Notes under the pieces: generated by a model
The model's database searches: none
What the model was told of the DNA's origin: nothing
The model's input: the letters and a program-made list of their open reading frames with translations, nothing else
Part shown: in pieces, positions 1 to 7,420 of the stretch
Position numbering within the stretch: the stretch's first letter is position 1
How the letters are laid out: every line of letters starts with the position of its first letter
From: Hydrogenophaga sp. NFH-34
GTDB lineage: Bacteria > Pseudomonadota > Gammaproteobacteria > Burkholderiales > Burkholderiaceae_C
Assembly (NCBI RefSeq): GCF_021401345.1
Contig: NZ_JACBGE010000005.1
Coordinates: 62,001 to 126,000, forward strand
Direction of reading: 5' to 3'
DNA: 64,000 bases
Position numbers and translations under genes: made by a program

Positions 1-137
1 GCGCCATGGATGTAGAGCACCGCGCCGCGCGGCGTGGAAGAAGGTCGCCGTTCACGAAGGGACAACGAGCCTTCGCCAATGCGGTGAAAGACGGTGGCGG
101 TGCCGGTGGCGTCGATGGGGTGGGCCAGACGGCTCAT
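1..137 (-). CDS. alpha/beta-hydrolase family protein, N-terminal fragment
   Basis: Only the first 45 codons lie in the window; the gene continues past the left edge. The N-terminus starts MSRLAHPIDATGTATVF and reaches a strand ending LYIHG, typical of the HG oxyanion-hole motif in alpha/beta hydrolases. The ATG overlaps the TGA of the TRAP large permease (ATGA), and an AGGA-type ribosome site lies just upstream, so it is translationally coupled as the last visible gene of the TRAP operon. Inference: it may hydrolyse an ester or lactone related to the imported acid. The substrate is unknown and the family call rests on one motif. Confidence 0.6.
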   Translation of the reverse strand, partial: MSRLAHPIDATGTATVFHRIGEGSLSLRERRPSSTPRGAVLYIHG

Positions 138-1444
138 TTCAGGAGTCCTGGAAGAAAGGTGATGATCTGGGGGGCGGCGGTCATGATGGTCATGCCGCAC
201 ACGACGGTGGCCACGATCGGCCAGCTCGCGGCGAACACCTGCTGGATGTTCAGGTGCTCGGGTGCCGCGGCCCGCAGCGCGAACAGCGTGTAGCCGAAGG
301 GCGGCGTCAGGGAGGCCAGCGTCATGTTGATCGAGAACTGGGTCCAGAACCAGATGGGATCAAAGCCCATCGCCGCCACGATCGGGGCATAAAGCGGGAT
401 CGCCAGCAGCATGAAGGCGAACTGGTCGATGAACATGCAGAGGACGAAGGGGATCAGCATGAGGAGGAAGAACATCACCAGCGGATGCACGGTGAGGTCC
501 GTGACGGCCTGAACGAGGTCCGTGGTCGCGCCGGTGAAGGCCAGCAACTGGCCGAACAGCACAGCCGTCGACACGATGATCAGGATCATCCCGCTGATGC
601 GCACGGAGCTGGCAATCGCGTCGCGCAGCATCCGCAGGTCCAGCTTGCGGTAGCAGGCCGCCGCGAGCAGGGCGCCCACCACGCCGGTGGCGGCGGATTC
701 CGAGGGCGTGGCGATGCCCAGCAGCATGAGGCCCATGACCGACGCGATGATCAAGGTGAATGGCAGCAGGCTCACGGTCGCGCGCAGCACGTCGGCCAGG
801 CGCGGCCTCGGCCCCGCCTCCTCCACCGGTGCCAGGGTCGGGTCGCGCGCGATGCGCCAGTACACGTAGACCACGAACAGGCCGGCCAGCATCAGGCCGG
901 GCAATATGCCGGCGATCAGCAGGTCTGAAATCGACACGTTGGCCAGCGAGCCAATGACGACCGCCAGCAGGCTTGGGGGGATGATGGGCGCGAGCGACGC
1001 GCCGCCCTGGATCACCGAGGCCGACAGCTGCGGGTCGTAGCCGCGGCGCACCATGGTGGGCAGCACGGAGCGCCCCAGCATGGCCACGACCGCCACGGCC
1101 GAACCGCACAGTGCGCCGAAGATGGTCGACAGGATCACCGTGAACACATAGAGGCGCCCGCGGATGCGGCCGATCATCTGGTTGACGGCATCGAAGACGA
1201 CTTCGACCGCACCGGACCGAAAGAGGATTTCTCCCATCAGGACGAACAGAGGAATCGTCGTCATGTTCAGCGAGGTGAGCGAGTCCACCACGCTGTTGAC
1301 GAGCAGGCCCACGCCGCTGTTGCCGAAGAAGTACCAGATGCCGATGCCGTTGAGCAGGAGAAATCCCAGGTAGATCGGCACACCGGTGAGCAATACGATC
1401 ACCAGGATGAGCAGGCCTCCTGAGAGGGCGGATGCGGGTTCCAT
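134..1444 (-). CDS. TRAP transporter large permease (DctM family)
   Basis: 436 residues, the usual size for the DctM/SiaM large membrane subunit of tripartite ATP-independent periplasmic transporters. These use an ion gradient to import organic acids handed over by a periplasmic receptor. The protein is almost entirely hydrophobic helices. It carries the family pattern FGALCGSAVAVVAML followed by LPTMVRRGYDP, and the PPSLLAVVIG segment. I chose the ATG giving MEPASALSGG because the frame upstream of it does not resemble the family. It follows the small permease after a 35-base gap and overlaps the downstream hydrolase by four bases. Confidence 0.9.
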   Translation of the reverse strand: MEPASALSGGLLILVIVLLTGVPIYLGFLLLNGIGIWYFFGNSGVGLLVNSVVDSLTSLNMTTIPLFVLMGEILFRSGAVEVVFDAVNQMIGRIRGRLYVFTVILSTIFGALCGSAVAVVAMLGRSVLPTMVRRGYDPQLSASVIQGGASLAPIIPPSLLAVVIGSLANVSISDLLIAGILPGLMLAGLFVVYVYWRIARDPTLAPVEEAGPRPRLADVLRATVSLLPFTLIIASVMGLMLLGIATPSESAATGVVGALLAAACYRKLDLRMLRDAIASSVRISGMILIIVSTAVLFGQLLAFTGATTDLVQAVTDLTVHPLVMFFLLMLIPFVLCMFIDQFAFMLLAIPLYAPIVAAMGFDPIWFWTQFSINMTLASLTPPFGYTLFALRAAAPEHLNIQQVFAASWPIVATVVCGMTIMTAAPQIITFLPGLLK

Positions 1445-1479
1445 CGCGTTGTTTCTTTCGATGAGGACGTTCAGCGGGG

Positions 1480-1989
1480 TCAGTGCGGGGAGGAGGGCGC
1501 CGAAGGGCTGGGCACGCCCACCGCCAGCCACACCAGGTGCAGCGCCGCGTCGGCAAATCCGCAGGCGACGACGGCCGTGATCCACCACTTCGGAATGGCC
1601 AGGGCGGAGACGGTCTCCAGGCCTTGGCGCGCCTGGTCCACGGTCACACCGATGAAGACCGCCGTGAGCGCGAGCAGGCAGGCCGCGGCGCCTGCGTGGA
1701 TCCAGCGCTGCAACACGGCTTGGTGCCGCGGAGTGAGCCGCTCCACGAGGGAGGTGATGGCCACGTGCCCCCGGTTGCGCGTGATGTCGGGCAACGCCAG
1801 CGCGACGGAGGCACACAGCGCGTACTGCGCGGTCTCCGATGCCCAGAGCGTCGGTGCGCTGAACACGTAGCGACAGACCACCTCGACGAGGTATGCGCTG
1901 GCCAGTGTCACCAGCGCCAGGCACGAGAGGCTGAAGGACGCCGACGTCCAGCGGTCGTGCCAGCGCCTGAGCGGGTGAAGCACCTGCAT
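1480..1989 (-). CDS. TRAP transporter small permease (DctQ family)
   Basis: 169 residues with four predicted membrane helices and the DctQ pattern VVCRYVF-x-APTLWASE in the second helix region, the hallmark of the small subunit that pairs with DctM. The start is the ATG giving MQVLHPLRRW. It overlaps the receptor stop codon by one base (TGATG), so translation is coupled. The subunit has no catalytic residues of its own and stabilises the permease complex in the inner membrane. The C-terminus is a short proline/serine tail. The order receptor, small permease, large permease is standard for TRAP operons. Confidence 0.9.
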   Translation of the reverse strand: MQVLHPLRRWHDRWTSASFSLSCLALVTLASAYLVEVVCRYVFSAPTLWASETAQYALCASVALALPDITRNRGHVAITSLVERLTPRHQAVLQRWIHAGAAACLLALTAVFIGVTVDQARQGLETVSALAIPKWWITAVVACGFADAALHLVWLAVGVPSPSAPSSPH

Positions 1990-3020
1990 CAGCGGGCCAG
2001 GCCGGCGGCTTTCACCAGGGACCGCATCTGGTCGGCTACAGCGCCGTTCTTGGCTTTGGCCAATTCCCAGAGGCCATCCGCCCACCACGCCTCCAGTTGC
2101 GGAACATCTGCCGCGTCGAAGCGGGTTTCCTGCATGCCGCGTTTTTTCAGCTCCACCAGCTCCTCCTGAATCAACTGGTCGAACCGCGCGATGGTTTCCG
2201 TCTCCAGTTGCACTGCCTGCGCGGTCAGCACTTCCTGATGCGCCTTGGGCAGCGCGTTCCAGGCCTTGAGGTTCATGAGCAGAAAGGTGTTGCCCGAGCC
2301 GAACATGGGACGCATCACGTACTTCGCCACCTCGTACCATTTGAAGTCCACGATGCCGGTCGACCCCCACGCGGCCGCGTCGATCACGCCCTTTTCCAGC
2401 GCGCTGTAGACGTCACCCGCCCCGAGCACGACCGGTGAGCCACCCAGGGCTCGGATCATCGGGTGGTAGGAGACCGTGCCGCGAACCTTCATGCCCCGCA
2501 GGCCCTGGGCGCCCTTGATCGGCTGCTTGCTGACATATTGGTAGCCCTGCGTCCCCGTGGCCGCAATGGCGATGACCTTCAGGCCGAACTGGCGGTAGTG
2601 GGCGTCGACGAAGTCCAGCAGGCCGCTGCTGCGGCGCAGGGCCGGGTCCGGTGCCACCGCATCCATGGCCAGGCCCACGGCGGTGGTACCCGAATGGTAG
2701 GCCGCGTGCGTGAACAGCATGTCGAATGCGCCGGCCGCCACAGGCTGGAACTGGTCGGTGAAGGGCACCACCTCCGGGCCACTCAGGCGCATGCCCAACT
2801 GGCCACCGGAGGCCTTCTGCACCCGGTCCATGTAGACGTTGATGATGTCGCGGCTGAACGGGATGTTGGGGGCATAGCCCGACAACAGCTTCAAGGATCG
2901 GGTCTGCGCGCTGGCCGCGCCATGCAGGCCGGGGAGGGCCACGCCCGCCGTGACCAGGGCACCGGCGCCCAGCAGGCGGCGACGCGCCTCGGAGGTGACT
3001 TTCACTTGGGATGCTGTCAT
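1989..3020 (-). CDS. TRAP transporter periplasmic receptor (DctP family)
   Basis: 343 residues. The N-terminus has a twin-arginine-like signal (RRRLLGAGALVTAG) ending near ASA-Q at about residue 39, so export is expected. The mature protein follows the DctP fold order, including GAFDMLFTHAAYHSG, GLRGMKVRG (the arginine region that usually binds the substrate carboxylate) and a C-terminal helix-rich segment. It is the first gene of a TRAP operon with both permeases downstream, transcribed away from a MarR gene. The ligand cannot be read from the sequence; an organic acid is likely from the family. Expression is probably controlled by the palindromes at 3038-3074. Confidence 0.9.
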   Translation of the reverse strand: MTASQVKVTSEARRRLLGAGALVTAGVALPGLHGAASAQTRSLKLLSGYAPNIPFSRDIINVYMDRVQKASGGQLGMRLSGPEVVPFTDQFQPVAAGAFDMLFTHAAYHSGTTAVGLAMDAVAPDPALRRSSGLLDFVDAHYRQFGLKVIAIAATGTQGYQYVSKQPIKGAQGLRGMKVRGTVSYHPMIRALGGSPVVLGAGDVYSALEKGVIDAAAWGSTGIVDFKWYEVAKYVMRPMFGSGNTFLLMNLKAWNALPKAHQEVLTAQAVQLETETIARFDQLIQEELVELKKRGMQETRFDAADVPQLEAWWADGLWELAKAKNGAVADQMRSLVKAAGLAR

Positions 3021-3037
3021 GATATGTCTCCAATTTA

Positions 3038-3074
3038 AGTTCTGCGAAGAACCAATGTAGTTCTTTAAAGAACT
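3038..3074. promoter_or_regulatory. paired palindromic operators between TRAP operon and marR-type gene
   Basis: Two related palindromes share the form AGTTCT-N4-AGAACY. The first, 3038-3053, is AGTTCTGCGAAGAACC (one arm mismatch). The second, 3059-3074, is the perfect AGTTCTTTAAAGAACT. Their centres are 21 bases apart, two helical turns, so two dimers would sit on the same face. They lie 18 bases before the TRAP receptor start and 20 bases before the MarR start. Inference: binding sites of the adjacent MarR regulator, controlling both directions. Confidence 0.7.
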
Positions 3075-3094
3075 AATGTCAATACTGATGCACC

Positions 3095-3565
3095 ATGACT
3101 GAACTCAGCATTTCCATACTTTCCCATTGCGCGGTGAACACGGTGTTCCGGCTGAACTACCTCTCGAACTTCTTCTTGGAGCCGATCTACAGCGAGATGA
3201 TGCGCGACGTGGGCATGGCCCGCTCGGAGTTCGTGGTGGTGTTCACCCTGAAGCAATTGGGAACCCTGACGGCGCAGGACATCTGCGACATCACGGGCAG
3301 GCCCAAGAACAGCATCAGCCAGGCCGTGACCAAGCTGGATGCGCGCAAGCTGATCCGCAAGGGCGTGGATGAATCGGATGCCCGGCGCACCTTGCTGAGC
3401 CTCACCGCGGCAGGCCTGGCAATGTACGAGCGCGTGATCAAGCCTTTCGAGCGCCGCGAAGAGGCCATGCTGTCGGTGCTCACCGCGAAGGAGCGGGCCC
3501 AGTTTTCGGCCCTGCTGGGCAAGCTGACCATGCGCGACGATGGCTGGGCGACGGGCACGCGCTAG
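3095..3565 (+). CDS. MarR-family transcriptional regulator
   Basis: 156 residues. It shows the MarR winged-helix order: an N-terminal dimerisation helix, LTAQDICDITGRPKNSISQAVTKLDARKLI as recognition helix and following segment, then the wing with DESDARRTLLSLTAAG, and a C-terminal helix. It is divergent from the TRAP transporter operon with two matched palindromes in the 74-base gap, the classic layout of a local ligand-responsive repressor. The ligand is probably the transported acid or a product of the operon hydrolase (inference). Confidence 0.88.
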   Translation: MTELSISILSHCAVNTVFRLNYLSNFFLEPIYSEMMRDVGMARSEFVVVFTLKQLGTLTAQDICDITGRPKNSISQAVTKLDARKLIRKGVDESDARRTLLSLTAAGLAMYERVIKPFERREEAMLSVLTAKERAQFSALLGKLTMRDDGWATGTR

Positions 3566-3666
3566 CCAGAAAGTGGCGCCAAGGCCGTGCGCGCCATTGT
3601 GCCGACAATGTCAGGCATCTCAACGTTCTTGCCCGCACCGCACCCCGGTGCCATCTCCCCCCGCCC

Positions 3667-4983
3667 ATGACGAAACCCGATCTGCACGACAACCCCACCG
3701 CCTTGCTGCGCCACCTGTACGAGGTCGCCGTGCAGCGCGCACTGCCCCTGCACAACACCGCGGCCTACCTGCCTTCGCCGCCCAAAGGGCGCACCCTGGT
3801 GCTCGGTGCGGGTAAGGCCGGTGGCGCGATGGCCCAGGCCGTTGAAGCCCTGTGGCCGCAGGACGCACCGCTTTCCGGGCTGGTGGTCACGCGCTACCAC
3901 CACATCCCGCCCCGCCCCGAAGGGCTGCCTGCGCGCATCGAGGTGGTGGAGGCCGCGCACCCGGTGCCCGATGCCGCCGGGCTCGATGCCGCCCGGCGCA
4001 TCCTGCAACTCACCGAAGGGCTCACCGCGGACGATCTGGTGCTGTGCCTGATCTCGGGCGGCGGCTCTTCGCTGCTCACGCTGCCGTGCGAGGGGCTGAC
4101 GCTGGAAGACAAGCAACGCATCAACCGCCAACTGCTCGAAAGCGGTGCCAACATCCTGGAGATGAACACGGTGCGCAAGCACCTCTCGGCCATCAAGGGT
4201 GGGCGCCTCGCCGCAGCCTGCGCGCCGGCCCAGGTGGTCACGCTCACCATCAGCGATGTGCCCGGTGACGAGGTGAGCGTGATCGCCAGCGGCCCCACCG
4301 TGCCCGACGCGACCACCTGCGCCGATGCCCTGGCCATCCTGCGGCGCTACGGCATTGAAGTGCCTGCGGCCATGCTTGCCCAACTGGAGAGTGGCGCGCT
4401 GGAAACACCCAAACCGGGCGATGCCTTGTTTGATGGCCACCGGGTCGAGCTGATCGCCACACCGCAGCAAAGCCTGGAAGCCGCTGCCGAGGCGGCCCGT
4501 GCGCTGGGCCTGCAGGTGCACGTGCTGAGCGACGAGATCGAAGGCGAATCGCGCGAGGTGGGCAAGGTGCACGCGGCGCTGGCCCGCTCGACCGCGAATG
4601 GGCGCAGCACCTTTACCAAGCCCTGTGTGATCCTCAGCGGCGGAGAAACGACGGTGACGGTGCGGCCGCGCGCCGAGGGCCAGCCCAAGGGGCGGGGTGG
4701 GCGTGCGGGCGAGTTCTGCCTAGGCCTGGCACAGGCGCTCGACGGACAGGCCGGCGTGTGGGCGCTGGCCGCCGACACCGATGGCATCGACGGCGTGGAA
4801 GACAACGCGGGCGCCATCGTCACGCCCGACACCCTGAGCCGTGCGCAGGAGCGTGGTCTGAAAGTGGCGGACCACCTGGCCCGCAACGACGCCTACGGCT
4901 TCTTCGAAGCGCTGGGCGATCTGGTCATCACCGGGCCAACGCACACCAACGTCAACGATTTCCGGGCTGTGCTGGTGAAGTAA
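3667..4983 (+). CDS. ttuD: glycerate 2-kinase (TtuD/GckA, MOFRL family)
   Basis: 438 residues, family-typical. The N-terminal domain carries LVLGAGKAGGAMA and LISGGGSSLLTLP; the C-terminal MOFRL domain includes ILSGGETTVTVR, GRGGRAGEFCLGLA, ADTDGIDGVEDNAGA and GPTHTNVNDF. Class II glycerate kinases phosphorylate D-glycerate to 2-phosphoglycerate; older annotations call this gene hydroxypyruvate reductase. It usually closes tartronate, glyoxylate or tartrate breakdown into glycolysis. No partner enzymes (tartronate semialdehyde reductase, glyoxylate carboligase) are adjacent, so its pathway here is open. It stands alone between MarR and TetR genes. Confidence 0.85.
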   Translation: MTKPDLHDNPTALLRHLYEVAVQRALPLHNTAAYLPSPPKGRTLVLGAGKAGGAMAQAVEALWPQDAPLSGLVVTRYHHIPPRPEGLPARIEVVEAAHPVPDAAGLDAARRILQLTEGLTADDLVLCLISGGGSSLLTLPCEGLTLEDKQRINRQLLESGANILEMNTVRKHLSAIKGGRLAAACAPAQVVTLTISDVPGDEVSVIASGPTVPDATTCADALAILRRYGIEVPAAMLAQLESGALETPKPGDALFDGHRVELIATPQQSLEAAAEAARALGLQVHVLSDEIEGESREVGKVHAALARSTANGRSTFTKPCVILSGGETTVTVRPRAEGQPKGRGGRAGEFCLGLAQALDGQAGVWALAADTDGIDGVEDNAGAIVTPDTLSRAQERGLKVADHLARNDAYGFFEALGDLVITGPTHTNVNDFRAVLVK

Positions 4984-5120
4984 AGGTGCACCCCCTGCGC
5001 CGCTTTGCAGCTTCCCCCTCTGTTGCGCGCCTTCGGCACTTCGAGGGGGGCGGCACCTGTGGCCTGGCCAAACCAGTTCCACGGCGCCCCTGGACTGGAC
5101 TTCACCTCGTTGGCCTTCAG
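4984..5120. repeat. dispersed intergenic repeat, C-rich mosaic
   Basis: The gap after the glycerate kinase holds a non-coding mosaic that includes CACCCCCTGCGCCGCTTTGC and an imperfect inverted arrangement of CCCCCTC and GAGGGGGG blocks. Blocks of this kind are, to my recollection, scattered through Comamonadaceae genomes. Related C-rich blocks occur at 15262-15340 and 57505-57606 in this window. No protein-coding potential is seen. Confidence 0.4.
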
Positions 5121-5211
5121 GGGTGGTGGGACGGCGCTGGCTTGACTTTATTAACCATTCTGTGAACTATGGCCGCATAGTGCCACCACGATCCCTGCCG
5201 GCGAAGAGCGT

Positions 5212-5826
5212 TTGCGCGACGCAGACCGCTCCCAGAACGCCATCCTGCTTGCGGCCCGCGGCGAGTTCGCCGAGCACGGACTCGGCGGTGCGCGCATGGA
5301 CCGCATCGCCGAGCGGGCCGGGTTGAACAAGCGGCTGATCTACTACTATTTTTCGGACAAGGAGAGCCTGTTCCAGGCGGTGCTGGAGCAGGCCTACCGG
5401 CACATCTGGGAGAAGGAGCAAGAGCTCAATTTGCTGGAGCTTCAGCCCAAAACCGCCGTCCGCAGGCTGGTGGAATTCACCTGGACCTACTACCTCGAAA
5501 ACCCCGAGTTTCTCACCCTGCTCAACAGCGCCAGCCTGCACCGCGCGCGGCATCTGGAGCAGTCCGAGCAGGCGCGCCAGCTCAACTCCCCGCTGATCGC
5601 CATGCTGGGCGAAGTGCTCGTGCGCGGCCGCGCGGCGGGGCGCTTTCGGGGCGGGGTCGATCCGGTGCAGCTGTACGTGTCGATCGCGGGCCTGTCGCAC
5701 TTCTATCTCTCGAACAACTCCACGCTCTCGACCATCTTCGGGCGCGACCTCATGACGCCCAAGGCGCATGCCGAGCGGCTTTCGCACATGTGCGATGTGA
5801 TCCTAGGGTATGTCCTGAGAGGCTGA
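5212..5826 (+). CDS. TetR-family transcriptional regulator
   Basis: 204 residues from a TTG start. The N-terminal helix-turn-helix is clear: AARGEFAEHGLGGARMDRIAERAGLNKRLIYYYFSDKESL, shown here in its familiar TetR spacing at about residues 14-53. The C-terminal part is a TetR ligand domain. The frame stays open upstream to 5155 without an ATG or GTG, so the exact start is uncertain; GAAGAG lies four bases before the chosen TTG. The gene sits directly before a dead Bug-receptor gene, so it may have lost its original target operon. Confidence 0.82.
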   Translation: MRDADRSQNAILLAARGEFAEHGLGGARMDRIAERAGLNKRLIYYYFSDKESLFQAVLEQAYRHIWEKEQELNLLELQPKTAVRRLVEFTWTYYLENPEFLTLLNSASLHRARHLEQSEQARQLNSPLIAMLGEVLVRGRAAGRFRGGVDPVQLYVSIAGLSHFYLSNNSTLSTIFGRDLMTPKAHAERLSHMCDVILGYVLRG

Positions 5827-5839
5827 GTCCGGGCGGCCG

Positions 5840-5868
5840 TTGACGCTGCCAGGGGCTCTCCTCATTAT
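5840..5868 (+). promoter_or_regulatory. candidate sigma-70 promoter upstream of the Bug remnant
   Basis: TTGACG at 5840-5845 and CATTAT at 5863-5868 are separated by exactly 17 bases, followed by an AT-rich stretch and a good ribosome site (AGGAGA) before the pseudogene ATG. It is a prediction from consensus matching only. Confidence 0.45.
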
Positions 5869-5902
5869 TCACTTTTCAGTTAATTAATACAGGAGACATC
5901 GC

Positions 5903-6069
5903 ATGCAAAGCCCGTTTCGCGTCGTGCCGCTCTGGTCGCGGCTCTGTTGTCCGTCGCTGCCGGTGGCGCCATGGCGCAGTGGAAGCCTGATCGCCCGATC
6001 ACCCTCATCGTGCCCTGGGCGCCTGGCGGCTCTACCGATCAGGTCACGCGCGTGACCGCGGCCGGATGA
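5903..6069 (+). pseudogene. remnant of a Bug-family (tripartite tricarboxylate) substrate receptor
   Basis: An ATG with a strong AGGAGA site starts MQSPFRVV. After about eight codons the reading frame must shift by one base to continue as AALVAALLSVAAGGAMAQ, a signal peptide, then WKPDRPITLIVPWAPGGST and DQVTRVTAA before a TGA at 6067. This is the unmistakable N-terminus of Bug receptors, which are normally about 320 residues. Only the signal peptide and first 30 or so mature residues survive, and the start is out of frame with the rest. No further homologous sequence follows; the next sequence is the terminator of the minus-strand liv cluster. Recombination probably removed the remainder. 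Confidence 0.85.
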
Positions 6070-6103
6070 CTGCTACGGGTCGAAAGCCCCCCTCCCCACC
6101 CAG

Positions 6104-6133
6104 AAAAAAGCCGCACGCGCACAGCGCGGCGGC
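6104..6133 (-). terminator. rho-independent terminator of the liv/acyl-CoA synthetase operon
   Basis: On the minus strand a hairpin of GCCGC + CGCGC arms (6110-6133, three-base loop, one bulged base) is followed by six T residues (complement of 6104-6109). It lies about 65 bases beyond the stop codon of the substrate-binding protein gene, where the operon should end. Confidence 0.75.
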
Positions 6134-6197
6134 CGAAGCGCCGGGCCTGCCTGGGCAGGTCCGGCGAACCTGGGTGACAGCAGGAATAGGGTCTGGT

Positions 6198-7370
6198 TCA
6201 GTTCTTCACGTAGTCGGACACCACTTTCCAGCGGCCGTCCTGGATCTGCGACAGGCGCGAGGCGTTGCTGCCCAGGCGCTTGGTGGCCGAGAAGGTCTGC
6301 TCGGCGCCGCCGAAGATGTCGGGCGGCACGGTCATGCTGTCCATCGCCTTGATGAAGCTGTCGGTGCTGAGGTTGGCACCTGCCTTGCTGGCGGCCTTGA
6401 TGAAGATGTCCACCGCGTTGTAGCCGTAGACCGAGAAGACGGTCGGGTCTTCGTTGAACTTGGTCTTGTACTTGTTGGCCCAGAAGCGGATGGGTTGCGA
6501 GGCCTCGTCCAGGTACGGGTGTTGCACCGTCATGGTGGCGTACAGGCCGTTCATGGGCGCACCGCCGAGTTTGTGGATGAGGTCGGTGTAGGCCGCGCTG
6601 GAGCCGATGAAGGTGGGGTTGAAGCCCAGGCGGCGGGCGGTGGCGATGGCGCCGATGGTCTCGCGGATGATGGTGCCGAGCACGACGAAGTCGCACTGTG
6701 CCGAAGCCAGCTTCTGCACCTGCGAGGCGAAGTCGGTGGCGCCGCGCTTGTAGGTGGTGACTTCGCCCATCTGCATGCCGGCGGCCTTCAGGCCGTCTTC
6801 GGCGCCGCGGAAGACTTCCAGGCCGAATTCGTCGTCCTGGTACAGCGCGCACACCTTCTTGGCGCCTTTTTCCTTGGCCAGCTTGGGCACGGCGTCCTTC
6901 ATCTGGTCGTAGTAGGTGGCGGCGAAGGAGTACTTGAGCTTGTGCAGCGGTTCGTACATTTCGCGTGCGGCGGTCACCGGGAAGAAGTTGATCACGTTCT
7001 TCTGGAACTGCACGGGCATGGCGGCCATGTTCTGGGCGGTGCCGATGTGGCCGACCATGGCGAAGATCTTGTCCTGGTTGACGAGTTTCTGCGCCGCCAG
7101 CACAGCCTTGCGCGGGTCGTAGCCCGAGTCTTCCACCTGCAGCTTGAGCTTGCGGCCGTTGACGCCGCCCTGCTCGTTGGCTTCATCCACGCGCAGCATC
7201 ATGCCCAGGCGCACCTGCTTGCCGAAGCCGGCCAGCGGGCCCGAAAGGTCCTGGATCGAGCCGATGGTGATCTCGGTCTTGCTCACGCCCTGGGACTGCG
7301 CCATCGCCGCTCCGGCGGACAGCGCCAGCGCCAGCGCGGCGGCGGTCAGGGTAAGTCGGGCTTTCATCAT
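6198..7370 (-). CDS. branched-chain amino acid-type ABC transporter substrate-binding protein (LivK/Peripla_BP_6)
   Basis: 390 residues. A signal peptide (MMKARLTLTAAALALALSAG, cleaved near AMA-Q) precedes a type I periplasmic-binding fold with EITIGSIQDLSGPLAGFGK at the mature N-terminus and AMVGHIGTAQNMA, VCALYQDDEFGLE, FIGSSAAYTD in order. It delivers a ligand to the LivHMGF importer encoded upstream in the same direction. Two consecutive ATG codons give M1/M2 ambiguity. Because the operon also encodes an acyl-CoA synthetase, the ligand may be a carboxylic acid rather than an amino acid (inference). It is the last gene before the terminator at 6104. Confidence 0.9.
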   Translation of the reverse strand: MMKARLTLTAAALALALSAGAAMAQSQGVSKTEITIGSIQDLSGPLAGFGKQVRLGMMLRVDEANEQGGVNGRKLKLQVEDSGYDPRKAVLAAQKLVNQDKIFAMVGHIGTAQNMAAMPVQFQKNVINFFPVTAAREMYEPLHKLKYSFAATYYDQMKDAVPKLAKEKGAKKVCALYQDDEFGLEVFRGAEDGLKAAGMQMGEVTTYKRGATDFASQVQKLASAQCDFVVLGTIIRETIGAIATARRLGFNPTFIGSSAAYTDLIHKLGGAPMNGLYATMTVQHPYLDEASQPIRFWANKYKTKFNEDPTVFSVYGYNAVDIFIKAASKAGANLSTDSFIKAMDSMTVPPDIFGGAEQTFSATKRLGSNASRLSQIQDGRWKVVSDYVKN

Positions 7371-7420
7371 GATGATGTGTCTCCTTGGAGGGATCGGGAA
7401 GGGAACCGGGCCGCCGCGCC

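Noticed and set aside
5181..5211. ATG start for the TetR gene at 5169
   Set aside because: It is in a different frame. The TetR frame has no ATG between the upstream stop at 5152 and the helix-turn-helix, so TTG at 5212 was kept with low certainty.
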